Assembly (NCBI GenBank): GCA_016934435.1
Contig: JAFGSU010000048.1
Coordinates: forward strand, 1-22,508
Origin: Candidatus Zhuqueibacterota bacterium
GTDB taxonomy: Bacteria; Zhuqueibacterota; Zhuqueibacteria; Residuimicrobiales; Residuimicrobiaceae
DNA length: 22,508 bases
Direction: 5' to 3'
Below, piece by piece: positions 7,709-15,094 of the stretch. The notes below the pieces were generated by a model, which was not told the DNA's origin, ran no database searches, and saw nothing but the letters and a program-made list of their open reading frames with translations. Both the position numbers and the translations under genes were made by a program. Within the stretch, counting starts at the first letter, position 1, and the number at the start of each line of letters is the position of its first letter.

Positions 7709-8686
7709 TCAGGGCAGTACAATTTCCGCATACGGTTTAACCGCCGGCCAGGTCCAATTCTGGTTCGCCCAGGGATCATAGACCGCGTTCTCGCCTCGAA
7801 TCCACCTCGCGGTAAATCTAAGCGCGCCGACCTTCTTTTTAAGCCGCGGTCCGGTAACTGTAATGACGCCGTTAGTGGATGGCCCCTCAATAACAACAAC
7901 TTGTTCAAGAATCCCGCTCCATTTTCCCGAGACATGCAGGTTGTTCAGATTGACCCCTTCATTGCCGGCAATGGTTACCTGGGCAACGGGTATATTGTTG
8001 GATACGGTGAGGGCGATATCTTGCACGTGAAACTGAGCGGGCGTCGGATCGGCTTTAATCCAGATAAGGACCTCTTTCATGTCCCATGCGGCTGAGGAAT
8101 TAACTATGATGTCAATGGCATAATGATCCGCTAACGCATCGGGAATGCCGGCCGGCTGATTATAAGTAGCCAGTTCGTCGAACAATGAAAACGTTTCACC
8201 GGGATAGTAAGTATAGTACGGCAATCCTCGCAAAACCGTTCCATCCCATTGAAAGCTACCGGATACGACCTGATCATTTGTACCGGTATAATAATCGCTA
8301 AACAGATCGGGACCATATTCGGCATGCCAGTCTTCAGGTAAGGCTTCATAGTCGATATTCATATCGTACTTCAGGTTTGCCTTAACATGAATGATATCCT
8401 GATCGATGTGGGAGACCTGATAACTGACGGTGTAGGTATTCTGCGTCAAATCCAAGTACATGTCCTCATTTACCACATTATTGTCTTGGATGAGATAGAC
8501 ATCATCGATTTTTAGATAATCGAAGATGAGTTTTGATTTGCTCGGTTTGCCTTTGCCCAGAGCATATTCTTGCGATGGATCTAAGGCTTGCGGTGAAGAC
8601 GGCATGCTGTCTTTTTGACAGCTTAAGAATACAATACCCACAATGCAGAACAAGGTGAGTATGGAAATGGATATCTTGTTTTTCAT
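7709..8686 (-). CDS. Putative lipoprotein of unknown function
   Basis: This 325-residue protein starts MKNKISISILTLFCIVGIVF and has lipobox FLSC with Cys23, so it should be a lipid-anchored exported protein. A low-complexity Ser/Pro/Gly/Lys spacer (~28-52) leads to a domain rich in Asp, Tyr and Trp (~53-215) that I do not recognise. The C-terminal ~100 residues contain VSGKWSGILEQ, NGVITVTGPRLKKKVG and LRFTARW. That resembles the Ig-like beta-sandwich units common in large secreted proteins of these phyla. The start is secure: AAGGAGG lies 7 nt before ATG 8686. The gene stands alone, between two repeat elements with similar ends (7519-7674 and 8950-9112). No catalytic motif is seen. Confidence 0.8.
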   Translation of the reverse strand: MKNKISISILTLFCIVGIVFLSCQKDSMPSSPQALDPSQEYALGKGKPSKSKLIFDYLKIDDVYLIQDNNVVNEDMYLDLTQNTYTVSYQVSHIDQDIIHVKANLKYDMNIDYEALPEDWHAEYGPDLFSDYYTGTNDQVVSGSFQWDGTVLRGLPYYTYYPGETFSLFDELATYNQPAGIPDALADHYAIDIIVNSSAAWDMKEVLIWIKADPTPAQFHVQDIALTVSNNIPVAQVTIAGNEGVNLNNLHVSGKWSGILEQVVVIEGPSTNGVITVTGPRLKKKVGALRFTARWIRGENAVYDPWANQNWTWPAVKPYAEIVLP

Positions 8687-9169
8687 GATGATCCTCCTTC
8701 AATGATGAAATGGTTGGTTTTGATCGTACTTTTATATATTATTGTTTTTTTCACTCCCAGGTTCCAGGCTGGGATCGCAATTGTCACCAAAGCTTTGAAT
8801 TTTATCGAGAAGTGTAGTCTCAATTCCACAATCTTTATGCGAAATTCTCTGCGACGATCTGCGATCTATAGAAGGTTCGAGAATTATATTTTACTTGTTA
8901 TTGTTTACATTTACAGCCGACACGACGCGGAGCGTCAAGATCTGGTGGCTGTCCAAAAAGTACGATAGCAGCCGTTAACTATTTTAAGTGACGTCATGGC
9001 CCCCTCATCCTGTCCTTCTTCCCGCCAAAAAACGGACGGACAGGCCACTTGAGAAACGGGGGAGAAGGCACTCATAACGTAGAATCTGTACATTTTACGA
9101 ACTTTTTGGACAATTTTAGATAAAATAACAGAAATAATAAATCATCTATCCGATTCTACATGATTTAGA
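8687..9169. other. Intergenic repeat island, no gene seen
   Basis: About 480 bp upstream of the 7709-8686 lipoprotein gene. It contains a TCCCAG...CTGGGA hairpin (8755-8774) and the ~163 bp inverted-repeat element at 8950-9112. An 88-codon plus-strand frame (8702-8968) starts at an ATG but runs through these repeats and encodes nothing recognisable. Confidence 0.55.
8950..9112. repeat. Candidate MITE-like element, right copy
   Basis: A 163 bp segment with 15 bp terminal inverted repeats: TGTCCAAAAAGTACG (8950-8964) and CGAACTTTTTGGACA (9098-9112), with one mismatch. Inside is a C-rich/G-rich stretch (~9000-9067) with CCTGTCC...GGACAGG complementarity. It is non-coding. The end sequence recurs at 7663-7674. 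Confidence 0.5.
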
Positions 9170-9541
9170 CTAAAATCTCTCCCTCCCCATCGCCTCAATC
9201 CGCTCCGCCAGCAACAGCGGATCGTAAGGCTTTTGAAAAAAATCATCGGCGCCGCCTTTGAATACCTTCACCACGGAAATGGCATTCTGGCCACCGTCCA
9301 CGACGATGATTTTCAGGGACGGGTACTCCACCCGGTACTTTTGTAACCTGCCCAGCTCAACATCAAAATCCTCTGCAAACTCTACAACCAGCAGCGCCGC
9401 ATCGGCTGCGGCGAGCGCTTCTTCGAGTTGTCGTGTGTCCTGTGCCAGGATCGCATCACTTTTGCGTTTTATCAGACCGATGAGCGTGCTATCTCTGACT
9501 ATGGTCGGCCCATATATGACCACTCTATGTTTCAAACGCAC
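9170..9541 (-). CDS. Stand-alone degenerate receiver (pseudo-REC) domain
   Basis: At 123 residues this is a single CheY-like domain with no output domain. The beta4-beta5 end is typical of receivers: LKIIVVDGGQNAISVVKVFKGGADDF and then KP (Lys104-Pro105) in FFQKPYDP. The acidic pair expected after beta1 is missing (VVIYGPT). The phospho-accepting Asp at the end of beta3 appears to be Glu54 (LLVVEFAED). Asp-to-Glu at this site often mimics phosphorylation or marks a phosphorylation-independent receiver. The start is GTG 9541; no better ATG exists in frame. A -24/-12-like promoter lies just upstream and the sigma-54 activator gene at 9797 is its nearest upstream neighbour, so it is a plausible target or partner. 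Confidence 0.75.
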   Translation of the reverse strand: MRLKHRVVIYGPTIVRDSTLIGLIKRKSDAILAQDTRQLEEALAAADAALLVVEFAEDFDVELGRLQKYRVEYPSLKIIVVDGGQNAISVVKVFKGGADDFFQKPYDPLLLAERIEAMGRERF

Positions 9542-9566
9542 CTCACATGCAGGACGCCCATCTTAT

Positions 9567-9582
9567 CACAAACTCTGTGCCA
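9567..9582 (-). promoter_or_regulatory. Candidate sigma-54 (-24/-12) promoter
   Basis: On the minus strand this reads TGGCACA-GAGT-TTGTG, against the sigma-54 consensus TGGCACG-N4-TTGCW. The -24 GG and spacing fit exactly; the -12 GC is GT. It would place the transcript start about 15 nt before the GTG of the receiver gene. The sigma-54 activator is encoded immediately upstream. Confidence 0.5.
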
Positions 9583-9709
9583 TTAACGATGCAAAAAGCG
9601 CATAAAATGCAGTTGTGAACAAGTTGTTTTTTATCAATTACTTAAAATAGAATATAAATGTATTGAAAAGCGGGAAAATGGAAGGATTTTTGGGGGAAAA
9701 CGGGCAACC

Positions 9710-9728
9710 TTGCCAGTACGACTGGCAA
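9710..9728. promoter_or_regulatory. Palindrome, possible activator binding site (UAS)
   Basis: Perfect inverted repeat TTGCCAGT-ACG-ACTGGCAA followed by a further half-site (ACCAGT, 9733-9738). It is centred ~138 bp upstream of the -24 element, a usual distance for sigma-54 activator sites. A CTCGGCCGAA 10-mer, which includes an 8 bp palindrome, occurs nearby at 9745-9754 and 9804-9813. The hairpin could instead terminate the activator mRNA, but no T-tract follows on the minus strand. Confidence 0.4.
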
Positions 9729-9796
9729 AATTACCAGTCAACATCTCGGCCGAAGATAGGGGCTCGTGCAGGAATTCCCCCGGAATGGAAGTATTT

Positions 9797-11323
9797 TCAT
9801 CGTCTCGGCCGAATGCCGTACTTTTTCAACTTTTCATGCAAGTTCTTTTCATGCATACCCGCCCTCCGGGCTGCTGTTTTTATCACGCCTTTGCATTCAT
9901 CCAGTATGCGCAGCAAATAGTCGCGCTCAAATTCGGCCATGTGTATCTTCTTGGCCTCGGCGAAGGATAGCGAAGAAACGGCGTCGTGATCAGTACCCCC
10001 ATCGGAGCCGCTCAATTCGGCGGGAAGATGCGCGGCCTCTATATGGTTGCCTTCACACAAAATAACCGCGCGTTCGATGATGTTCTCCAGCTCGCGGATA
10101 TTGCCGGGATAGTTGTACTGCGCAAGCGCAGACCTGGCCTGTGCGGACAAGTCCATTTCTTTTTTGCCATAAAGGCCGGCGGCTTTTTTTAGAAAATAGT
10201 CCGCCAGCGCCGGAATGTCGTTCTGGCGTTCCCGCAACGGCGGTATCCGAATACTGACGAGGTTGAGGCGGTAATAGAGGTCATCGCGAAAGGCGCCCTT
10301 GTCTACCATATCCCGGAGGACTGCCTTGGAGGCCGCAATGATACGCACATCACAGGTCACCGACTTTTCGCTCGCCAGCGGCGTGACCTCACCCCACTGC
10401 AGCACCCGCAGCAATTTAACCTGCAGCGCCGGACTCATCTCCTCCACTTCGTCCAAAAAAAGTGTGCCGCCGTCCGCTTGTTCAAATGTACCCCGGTGCC
10501 GTTTATGTGCACCGGTAAAGGCGCCTTTCTCGAAACCGAAGAGTTCCGATTCGAGCAAATTTTCCGGAATGGCGCCGCAATTGATACAGATGAAAGGTTT
10601 ATCTCTTCTACGGCTGTTGTCATGGATGGCGCGCGCCACCAGTTCCTTGCCGGTGCCGGTCTCCCCTTCCAGCAGCACAACGGCATCGGTATCTGCCACC
10701 TGGGAAATCAGGTGCAATATCTCCACCATCGTCTGCGAATGCCCGACGATGGCGGTGAAATCATATCGCGCGCGCAGCGCCGCCTCCATCTTTTCCACCT
10801 GACTCTGCATGCGCCGGTACTGCAGGGTACCGTATGCCGTCAATGAGACAAAATCGGCAAATTCGGCAATCAGGTCACAGGTCTCCCGGGTAAAAATGCC
10901 CTTTACAGTGCGATTATCCAGATAGATGACGCCAAAAACAGTTTGATCGTGAATCAGCGGCAGGCATATAACCGAAAGGATTTTTAGCCGATGTACGCTG
11001 TCGCTTTCGGAGAGCGATTTTTCTCTTAGGGCGTTGGGAAAAAACAGCGGCGAACCGCTTGAGCAAACGCGTTCGATGATGGTGCGGCTGATTTCAAATC
11101 GTGGATGATCGAGATCGTTTTTCTCCAGGTTTCTCGCGGTTTCAAAGATGATCTCGCCTTTTTGATCGAACAGGATGATCATGCCCCGCTCGGCCTGTGC
11201 GAGCGCTACCAGGCCGTCCATGGCTGAGGGCAGCAGGCTTTCCACGTCCGCTTCGCCGACCAAACCTTTGCAGAGCTCGAATATTTTTTTATAGACGTGC
11301 TGGGCTGGTTCAATGTTGTTCAT
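9797..11323 (-). CDS. Sigma-54-dependent transcriptional activator, GAF-AAA-Fis HTH
   Basis: From ATG 11323 the product is 508 residues. An N-terminal GAF-type sensory domain (~20-165; ERGMIILFDQKGEIIFETARN, LPLIHDQTVFGVIYLDN) leads through a coiled linker (~168-185) into the AAA+ domain. That shows Walker A GETGTGKE (220-227), the sigma-54 contact loop GAFTGA (267-272), Walker B GTLFLDE (286-292) and FRDDLYYRLN (345-354). A Fis-type helix-turn-helix ends the protein (~465-502). All parts needed for ATP-driven open-complex formation are intact. There is no receiver, so control is by GAF ligand or partner proteins. The start is supported by AAGGA 6 nt upstream; the in-frame start at 11368 adds 15 residues without support. 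The gene follows the kinase-PD40 gene by 48 bp. Confidence 0.93.
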   Translation of the reverse strand: MNNIEPAQHVYKKIFELCKGLVGEADVESLLPSAMDGLVALAQAERGMIILFDQKGEIIFETARNLEKNDLDHPRFEISRTIIERVCSSGSPLFFPNALREKSLSESDSVHRLKILSVICLPLIHDQTVFGVIYLDNRTVKGIFTRETCDLIAEFADFVSLTAYGTLQYRRMQSQVEKMEAALRARYDFTAIVGHSQTMVEILHLISQVADTDAVVLLEGETGTGKELVARAIHDNSRRRDKPFICINCGAIPENLLESELFGFEKGAFTGAHKRHRGTFEQADGGTLFLDEVEEMSPALQVKLLRVLQWGEVTPLASEKSVTCDVRIIAASKAVLRDMVDKGAFRDDLYYRLNLVSIRIPPLRERQNDIPALADYFLKKAAGLYGKKEMDLSAQARSALAQYNYPGNIRELENIIERAVILCEGNHIEAAHLPAELSGSDGGTDHDAVSSLSFAEAKKIHMAEFERDYLLRILDECKGVIKTAARRAGMHEKNLHEKLKKYGIRPRR

Positions 11324-11371
11324 GACTTTTCCTTTATCCCACGCTTTTTGCATTGCAGGCCATATCATCCG

Positions 11372-12466
11372 CTATTCCAACGCGGTCAATCCTTCCACCA
11401 TCCATATATCCTGGTTTTCGCAGCTTTGAGCAATAAAAATGGTATCCCCATGCAGGTCGAAATGATCCGACACTTCCCAATATTTGAATGACTTGATCGT
11501 TCGCACTTTCATATCGGCCAGCGACAGCTCCATCAATCCCACACCTTCAGGAACGATGGCTATAAAGTATAGGGCGCTGTCATCGTATTTCCAAACGATG
11601 CGGGATAAACATGTTGCTCTGCTTTTTCGATACAAGCCCCGCATCTCTATTTCGCGTCTCTGTCGTAGGTCATACAGGCAGAGTCTCAGGGTCGCCAGTT
11701 TGATTTCCCTGAAATAAGCCAGCATGCGGCCGCTGTGCGACCAGAATCCGGCCGACTCCGATTCGGGCGTGTCGGTCATCCTGTGCGCGCTGCCGTCCCT
11801 GAGATTTTGTATCCAGAGGTCAAATTGACCGGAGCGGTTGGACAAAAAGCAGAGGCTGTCGCCGGTTGGCGAATAGGTGGGCATCCAGTCGGAGCCGGGG
11901 TGTTCGACAATCTTTTCCGCCGCGCCGCCGTCAGACGAAATGCGCCAGATATCCGCAGCATCGCCGCCGCCGGCATCAAAGGCGATCCATTTGCCGTCCG
12001 GCGACCAGCAGGCGCCATAGGCCGGCTGTGCATCGTACAACACCTTTTGCGCACCATCGCTCACGGACTTGATCACCAGCGCCTGACGGCCCTGCACGGC
12101 TGTTTCCACCACCATGGACTGACCGTTTGGCGAAATCCGGAATCCATCCAGGTGAGGAAGGTTCGCCATCACTTCTTGGTATTCTTCGACCACAAGTTCC
12201 GTCTTCAAAGGTAGAGAAAATATCGTATGTTTGCGATCAAATTTGGTAAAAATAATTTTATCATCATCGGGCGAAAGATCCGGATCTTCAATAATGAATC
12301 CCTGGGTAATTTTTTTAGGTGAGCCCTGCAACCGATACGGATCATCGCTGAGCTCGACGCGCCAGAGATCCTTATATCCGTCGGCGTTTGAAATAAAATA
12401 AATATATCGCCCGCTTTTTCCCCACAACGGAAAACTGATCCAATGCCCGAATCGGCTTGACTGCAC
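11372..12466 (-). CDS. C-terminal half of interrupted kinase: PD40/TolB-like propeller
   Basis: This frame continues the kinase gene after an in-frame TGA at 12554-12556; coding sequence is readable from 12553. The first possible start is the GTG at 12466, which has no clear ribosome binding site. It holds about six WD40-like PD40 repeats, for example YGACWSPDGKWIAFD, DWMPTYSPTGDSLCFLS and SAGFWSHSGRMLAYF, and ends in QDIWMVEGLTALE. Such propellers fused to membrane kinases are extracytoplasmic sensor or protein-binding modules. Joined to the upstream half, the protein would be 869 codons, a normal length for kinase-PD40 fusions. As the genome stands this part is probably either untranslated or made by readthrough. 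Confidence 0.75.
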   Translation of the reverse strand: MQSSRFGHWISFPLWGKSGRYIYFISNADGYKDLWRVELSDDPYRLQGSPKKITQGFIIEDPDLSPDDDKIIFTKFDRKHTIFSLPLKTELVVEEYQEVMANLPHLDGFRISPNGQSMVVETAVQGRQALVIKSVSDGAQKVLYDAQPAYGACWSPDGKWIAFDAGGGDAADIWRISSDGGAAEKIVEHPGSDWMPTYSPTGDSLCFLSNRSGQFDLWIQNLRDGSAHRMTDTPESESAGFWSHSGRMLAYFREIKLATLRLCLYDLRQRREIEMRGLYRKSRATCLSRIVWKYDDSALYFIAIVPEGVGLMELSLADMKVRTIKSFKYWEVSDHFDLHGDTIFIAQSCENQDIWMVEGLTALE

Positions 12467-12553
12467 CGCCTCCCCTGTCTGGCTGTGAATGAGCCACAGC
12501 TCGTAGTGGCTGCCCTTGCCGCCGACGCAAACGAGCCATTGTCCGTCCGGCGA

Positions 12554-13981
12554 TCAATCCGGATCGGAGTAATACAGGCCGTTGTCGGGCGATATCTTTC
12601 GAGTCTCTCTTTTACCGATATCATAAAGGTAAACAGCATTTTCATAGCCGATTTGACCGGTCGTTTTAATCGAAAACGCCAGCCGATCGCCCTGCGGCGC
12701 CCACTTTGGATGGGTGCAATCGCTTAGATCTGCGGATACATTGTCCAGCGGGCGAATTTCACTCATAGCCGTATCGGCGATCCAGAGCCGATTGCGGTAG
12801 GAAAAAACAATCCTGTTGGTTGCCGCGGACCAGTCGGCATAATACATCGGATGATCAAGTGCTCTTTCCTGTCCTGAACTCAGGTGGTGGATGATGTTCT
12901 TGAATAGATTCCAGGTCATAGTCTGATCACTTTGAGTATAGATGATCGAATGGCTGTCCGGGAGAAACGCAGGCTGACATTCCAATTTTGCCGATTGCAC
13001 AACCGGACGGATGCGGATAGAAGGCGCAGGGATTGAATCCATCATTGAAATGCGGGTCACCCCGATCGCCAGAATGATCAGCACAAGGATAGCAGCCCAG
13101 ATGGCCGCGTGACGCCATGTTTTATATCCCGTCTGCAGCCGAATCAATTCATTTTTCAGCGCCGTTGCATTTTGATAACGCTGCGCGGGATTTTTCTGCA
13201 GGGCTTTCAACACGATGGCGTTGAGTTTTTTATGGCGCCCTTTCCTGGTCCGCAACGGCGGCTTGGGATCGTCATCCAGGATCGCCTGCATCGTGGCGGT
13301 GTTATCAGCTCTCTTAAAAGGACTGGATCCGCTCAATAATTCGTACAGCAGCACGCCCAGCGAAAAGATGTCGCTTCTTTCATCCACCGAACCTTTTTCG
13401 ATCTGTTCGGGCGACATATAGGCGGCGGTGCCCAAAAAACTGCTGACCGAAGTAAAAATATTAGCGCTGACCGATTTGCCTGAAGCGGTCGCTTCCACCT
13501 GCTCCTGTCCTTTTAATTTTGCCAGGCCAAAGTCCATCACCTTGAGCTGCCCTTCGCTGGTGAGCATGATATTATCGTGTTTGATGTCGCGGTGGATGAT
13601 GCCGTGCGCATGGGAAGCAATCAGCGCATCGCAAATTGTAATGCCCAGCTCAACAGCGCGCTGGGGCGTAAAAATGCCCTGGCGCTGTAGAATCTGCCGC
13701 AGGGTCTCGCCGTCGATGTACTCCATAACGATGTAATAAAAAGAATCGCTCTGGCCGATATCATAAATGGCACAGATGTTGGGGTGGTTCAGGGCGGATG
13801 CGGCGCGGGACTCTAACAGAAACCGCTGTACCTGTTTTTCGTCGGCGTGGACGCGTATATCCAGCAGTTTTATGGCGACATTGCGCAAAAGACGGGTGTC
13901 CTGCGCTTTGTAGACCACGCCCATACCGCCGCGGCCGATTTCTTCGATCAGTTCAAAATGGGAAATTTTATTGCCGACCAC
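12554..13981 (-). CDS. Membrane Ser/Thr protein kinase, truncated by in-frame TGA
   Basis: This 475-residue product is a Hanks-type kinase. It has the glycine loop GRGGMGVVY (16-24), Lys38 in VAIK, HRDIKHDN (130-137, catalytic Asp132), DFG (150-152) and SPE (190-192) in place of APE. The activation segment is Ser/Thr-rich (~165-182). One transmembrane helix spans ~291-308. Two or three PD40 repeats follow (CTHPKWAPQGDRLAFS, residues ~440-455). The frame then hits TGA as codon 476, in a spot where YYSDPD*SPDGQWLV predicts Trp. The kinase domain itself is complete. The start is GTG 13981, with a G-rich (GGGGG) ribosome-binding-like stretch ~8 nt upstream. It heads the kinase / sigma-54 activator / pseudo-receiver cluster. 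Confidence 0.88.
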   Translation of the reverse strand: MVGNKISHFELIEEIGRGGMGVVYKAQDTRLLRNVAIKLLDIRVHADEKQVQRFLLESRAASALNHPNICAIYDIGQSDSFYYIVMEYIDGETLRQILQRQGIFTPQRAVELGITICDALIASHAHGIIHRDIKHDNIMLTSEGQLKVMDFGLAKLKGQEQVEATASGKSVSANIFTSVSSFLGTAAYMSPEQIEKGSVDERSDIFSLGVLLYELLSGSSPFKRADNTATMQAILDDDPKPPLRTRKGRHKKLNAIVLKALQKNPAQRYQNATALKNELIRLQTGYKTWRHAAIWAAILVLIILAIGVTRISMMDSIPAPSIRIRPVVQSAKLECQPAFLPDSHSIIYTQSDQTMTWNLFKNIIHHLSSGQERALDHPMYYADWSAATNRIVFSYRNRLWIADTAMSEIRPLDNVSADLSDCTHPKWAPQGDRLAFSIKTTGQIGYENAVYLYDIGKRETRKISPDNGLYYSDPD

Positions 13982-14060
13982 AATATTTGCCCCCAGCTAA
14001 GGCTATTCTTGCACAATTCATCCATTGATGCTTGTGCGCATCGAGTCGATTAAATTAATG

Positions 14061-14147
14061 TCACCGATTCGGTGTCTACAGGTTACTCCGTTGCTCCTGT
14101 GGGCGGCATCATATCAGCTCGGTTCGACAGTTAACACCGAATCCGGG
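14061..14147 (+). repeat. Interspersed structured repeat, copy C
   Basis: Starts TCACCGATTCGGTGTCTACAG and ends GTTAACACCGAATCCGGG; the GATTCGGTGT and ACACCGAATC arms are a perfect 10 bp inverted pair. The internal hairpin is ACAGG...CCTGT. With D it forms a subfamily sharing TTACTCCGTT and TTCGACAGTT. It lies 80 bp upstream of the kinase start. Confidence 0.88.
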
Positions 14148-14258
14148 TATGTCATTGTGCTGGGAATTATACTGTAGAATACTCATTTTATGGCAAAAAA
14201 TCAAGGAAAAATGAAATAATCCAGGCCGCTGATGTGTTAAAGAAATGAATAAAGAGAG

Positions 14259-14364
14259 AGGCTTGGCGCCGGATGGATAAAATTTCGCCTCTTTGGGCGA
14301 AATTGAGGCCTATCATTGATAGTTAATGACAGGCTGTTTCATTTTACCGGTGGGCGCCGAGCTT
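14259..14364 (+). ncRNA. Candidate structured leader RNA of yceI (three-way junction)
   Basis: Three nested or adjacent stems are visible. P1 pairs 14259-14270 (AGGCTTGGCGCC) with 14353-14364 (GGCGCCGAGCTT), 12 bp including two G-U pairs. P2 is AATTTCGCC (14281-14289) with GGCGAAATT (14296-14304), 9 bp perfect with a 6 nt loop. P3 pairs GCCT-TCATT (14308-14317) with AATGA-AGGC (14325-14334) around one mismatch. P2 and P3 are only a few bases apart, so they could stack. It ends 62 nt before the yceI ATG. I do not recognise it as a known riboswitch class. A non-functional repeat or a 5' stabiliser is also possible. Confidence 0.45.
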
Positions 14365-14426
14365 AAGTAAACAACGTTGGAAAAGGAAGATTACTTGAAC
14401 AGGAAATCATCGGAAAGGAAATCATT

Positions 14427-15011
14427 ATGAAAAAAATCAGCACACTCATTTTTTCGCTTTTTATCAGCCTGTCCCTGACGGTACATGCCGCGGAGGAATA
14501 TTTGATCGACAAAGCCCACACCGAAGTGGGATTCAAGGTCAAACACATGGTGATCACCACCGTGCGCGGAAAGTTTGCAGAATTTTCCGGCAAAATTTTC
14601 TATGATGAAAATGATGTTAGCAAGAGTTCAGTAGAGGGGACAGTTCAGGTGAGCAGCATCGATACGGGCAATGAAAAGCGGGATGCCCACCTGCGCAGCG
14701 GCGATTTCTTTGACGCGGAAAAATATCCGGAAATTACCTTCAAGAGCAAAAAGATCAAAGAGGAGAATGGTAACTGGGTTGCCATCGGCGATTTAACCAT
14801 GCGCGGTGTGACTAAAGAGATCAGAGTGCCGTTCACCATCGTCGGCAAGATCGTCGACGGCATGGGCAAGGAGCGCGTCGGACTGGAAGCGACGGCCAAG
14901 ATCAACCGCAAGGATTTCGGCGTGTCCTGGAACAAGACCTTTGACAACGGTGTGATCGTGGTGAGCGACGAAGTGGAAATTGAGATTCATGGGGAGTTTA
15001 TCAAAAAATAG
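14427..15011 (+). CDS. YceI family periplasmic lipid-binding protein
   Basis: The 194-residue product has a signal peptide (cut near VHA/AEE, ~21) and one YceI domain. This is a lipocalin-like beta-barrel known to hold isoprenoid-type ligands in the periplasm. Family signatures seen are YLIDKAHTEVGFKVKHM (25-41), GKFAEFSG (48-55), KRDAHLRSGDFFDAEKYPEITFKS (84-107) and LTMRGVTKEI (~123-132). NRKDFGVSWN and the VSDEVEIEIHGEF ending are also present. AAGGAAATCATT precedes the ATG, and GGAAATCAT is duplicated 17 bp upstream. It is the only plus-strand gene between two minus-strand units and appears monocistronic. The specific ligand cannot be deduced; roles in stress or in quinone and isoprenoid handling are family-level guesses. 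Confidence 0.93.
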   Translation: MKKISTLIFSLFISLSLTVHAAEEYLIDKAHTEVGFKVKHMVITTVRGKFAEFSGKIFYDENDVSKSSVEGTVQVSSIDTGNEKRDAHLRSGDFFDAEKYPEITFKSKKIKEENGNWVAIGDLTMRGVTKEIRVPFTIVGKIVDGMGKERVGLEATAKINRKDFGVSWNKTFDNGVIVVSDEVEIEIHGEFIKK

Positions 15012-15094
15012 CCGCGGTTCTGCCTGTGATCCGCTCGGTCAAAATCGGATCATAAAGCTAAAGCTCAATCAGGTTTCATTGACTATTCGCAATC

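Larger units (their letters stand above)
13982..14426. other. Divergent intergenic region, kinase and yceI
   Basis: About 445 bp between divergent genes. It carries repeat copy C (14061-14147) and the structured yceI leader (14259-14364). A TATACT hexamer at 14168-14173 could be a plus-strand -10 box, but no convincing -35 goes with it. Confidence 0.5.

Noticed and set aside
8702..8968. 88-codon plus-strand ORF
   Set aside because: It runs across a repeat hairpin and the end of the 8950-9112 element, shows no domain, and has biased, repeat-derived composition; its start lies in the spacer upstream of the lipoprotein gene.
9710..9728. Terminator of the sigma-54 activator gene
   Set aside because: The stem is perfect but on the minus strand it is not followed by a T-run, and its spacing to the -24/-12 element fits a binding site better; kept as a weak alternative.
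12554..12556. UGA decoded as Trp or selenocysteine in this organism
   Set aside because: Other genes here end at TGA in the expected place (for example pyrG and the CsgG-like and Omp28-like genes), and the context lacks a selenocysteine-type active site; a point mutation is simpler.
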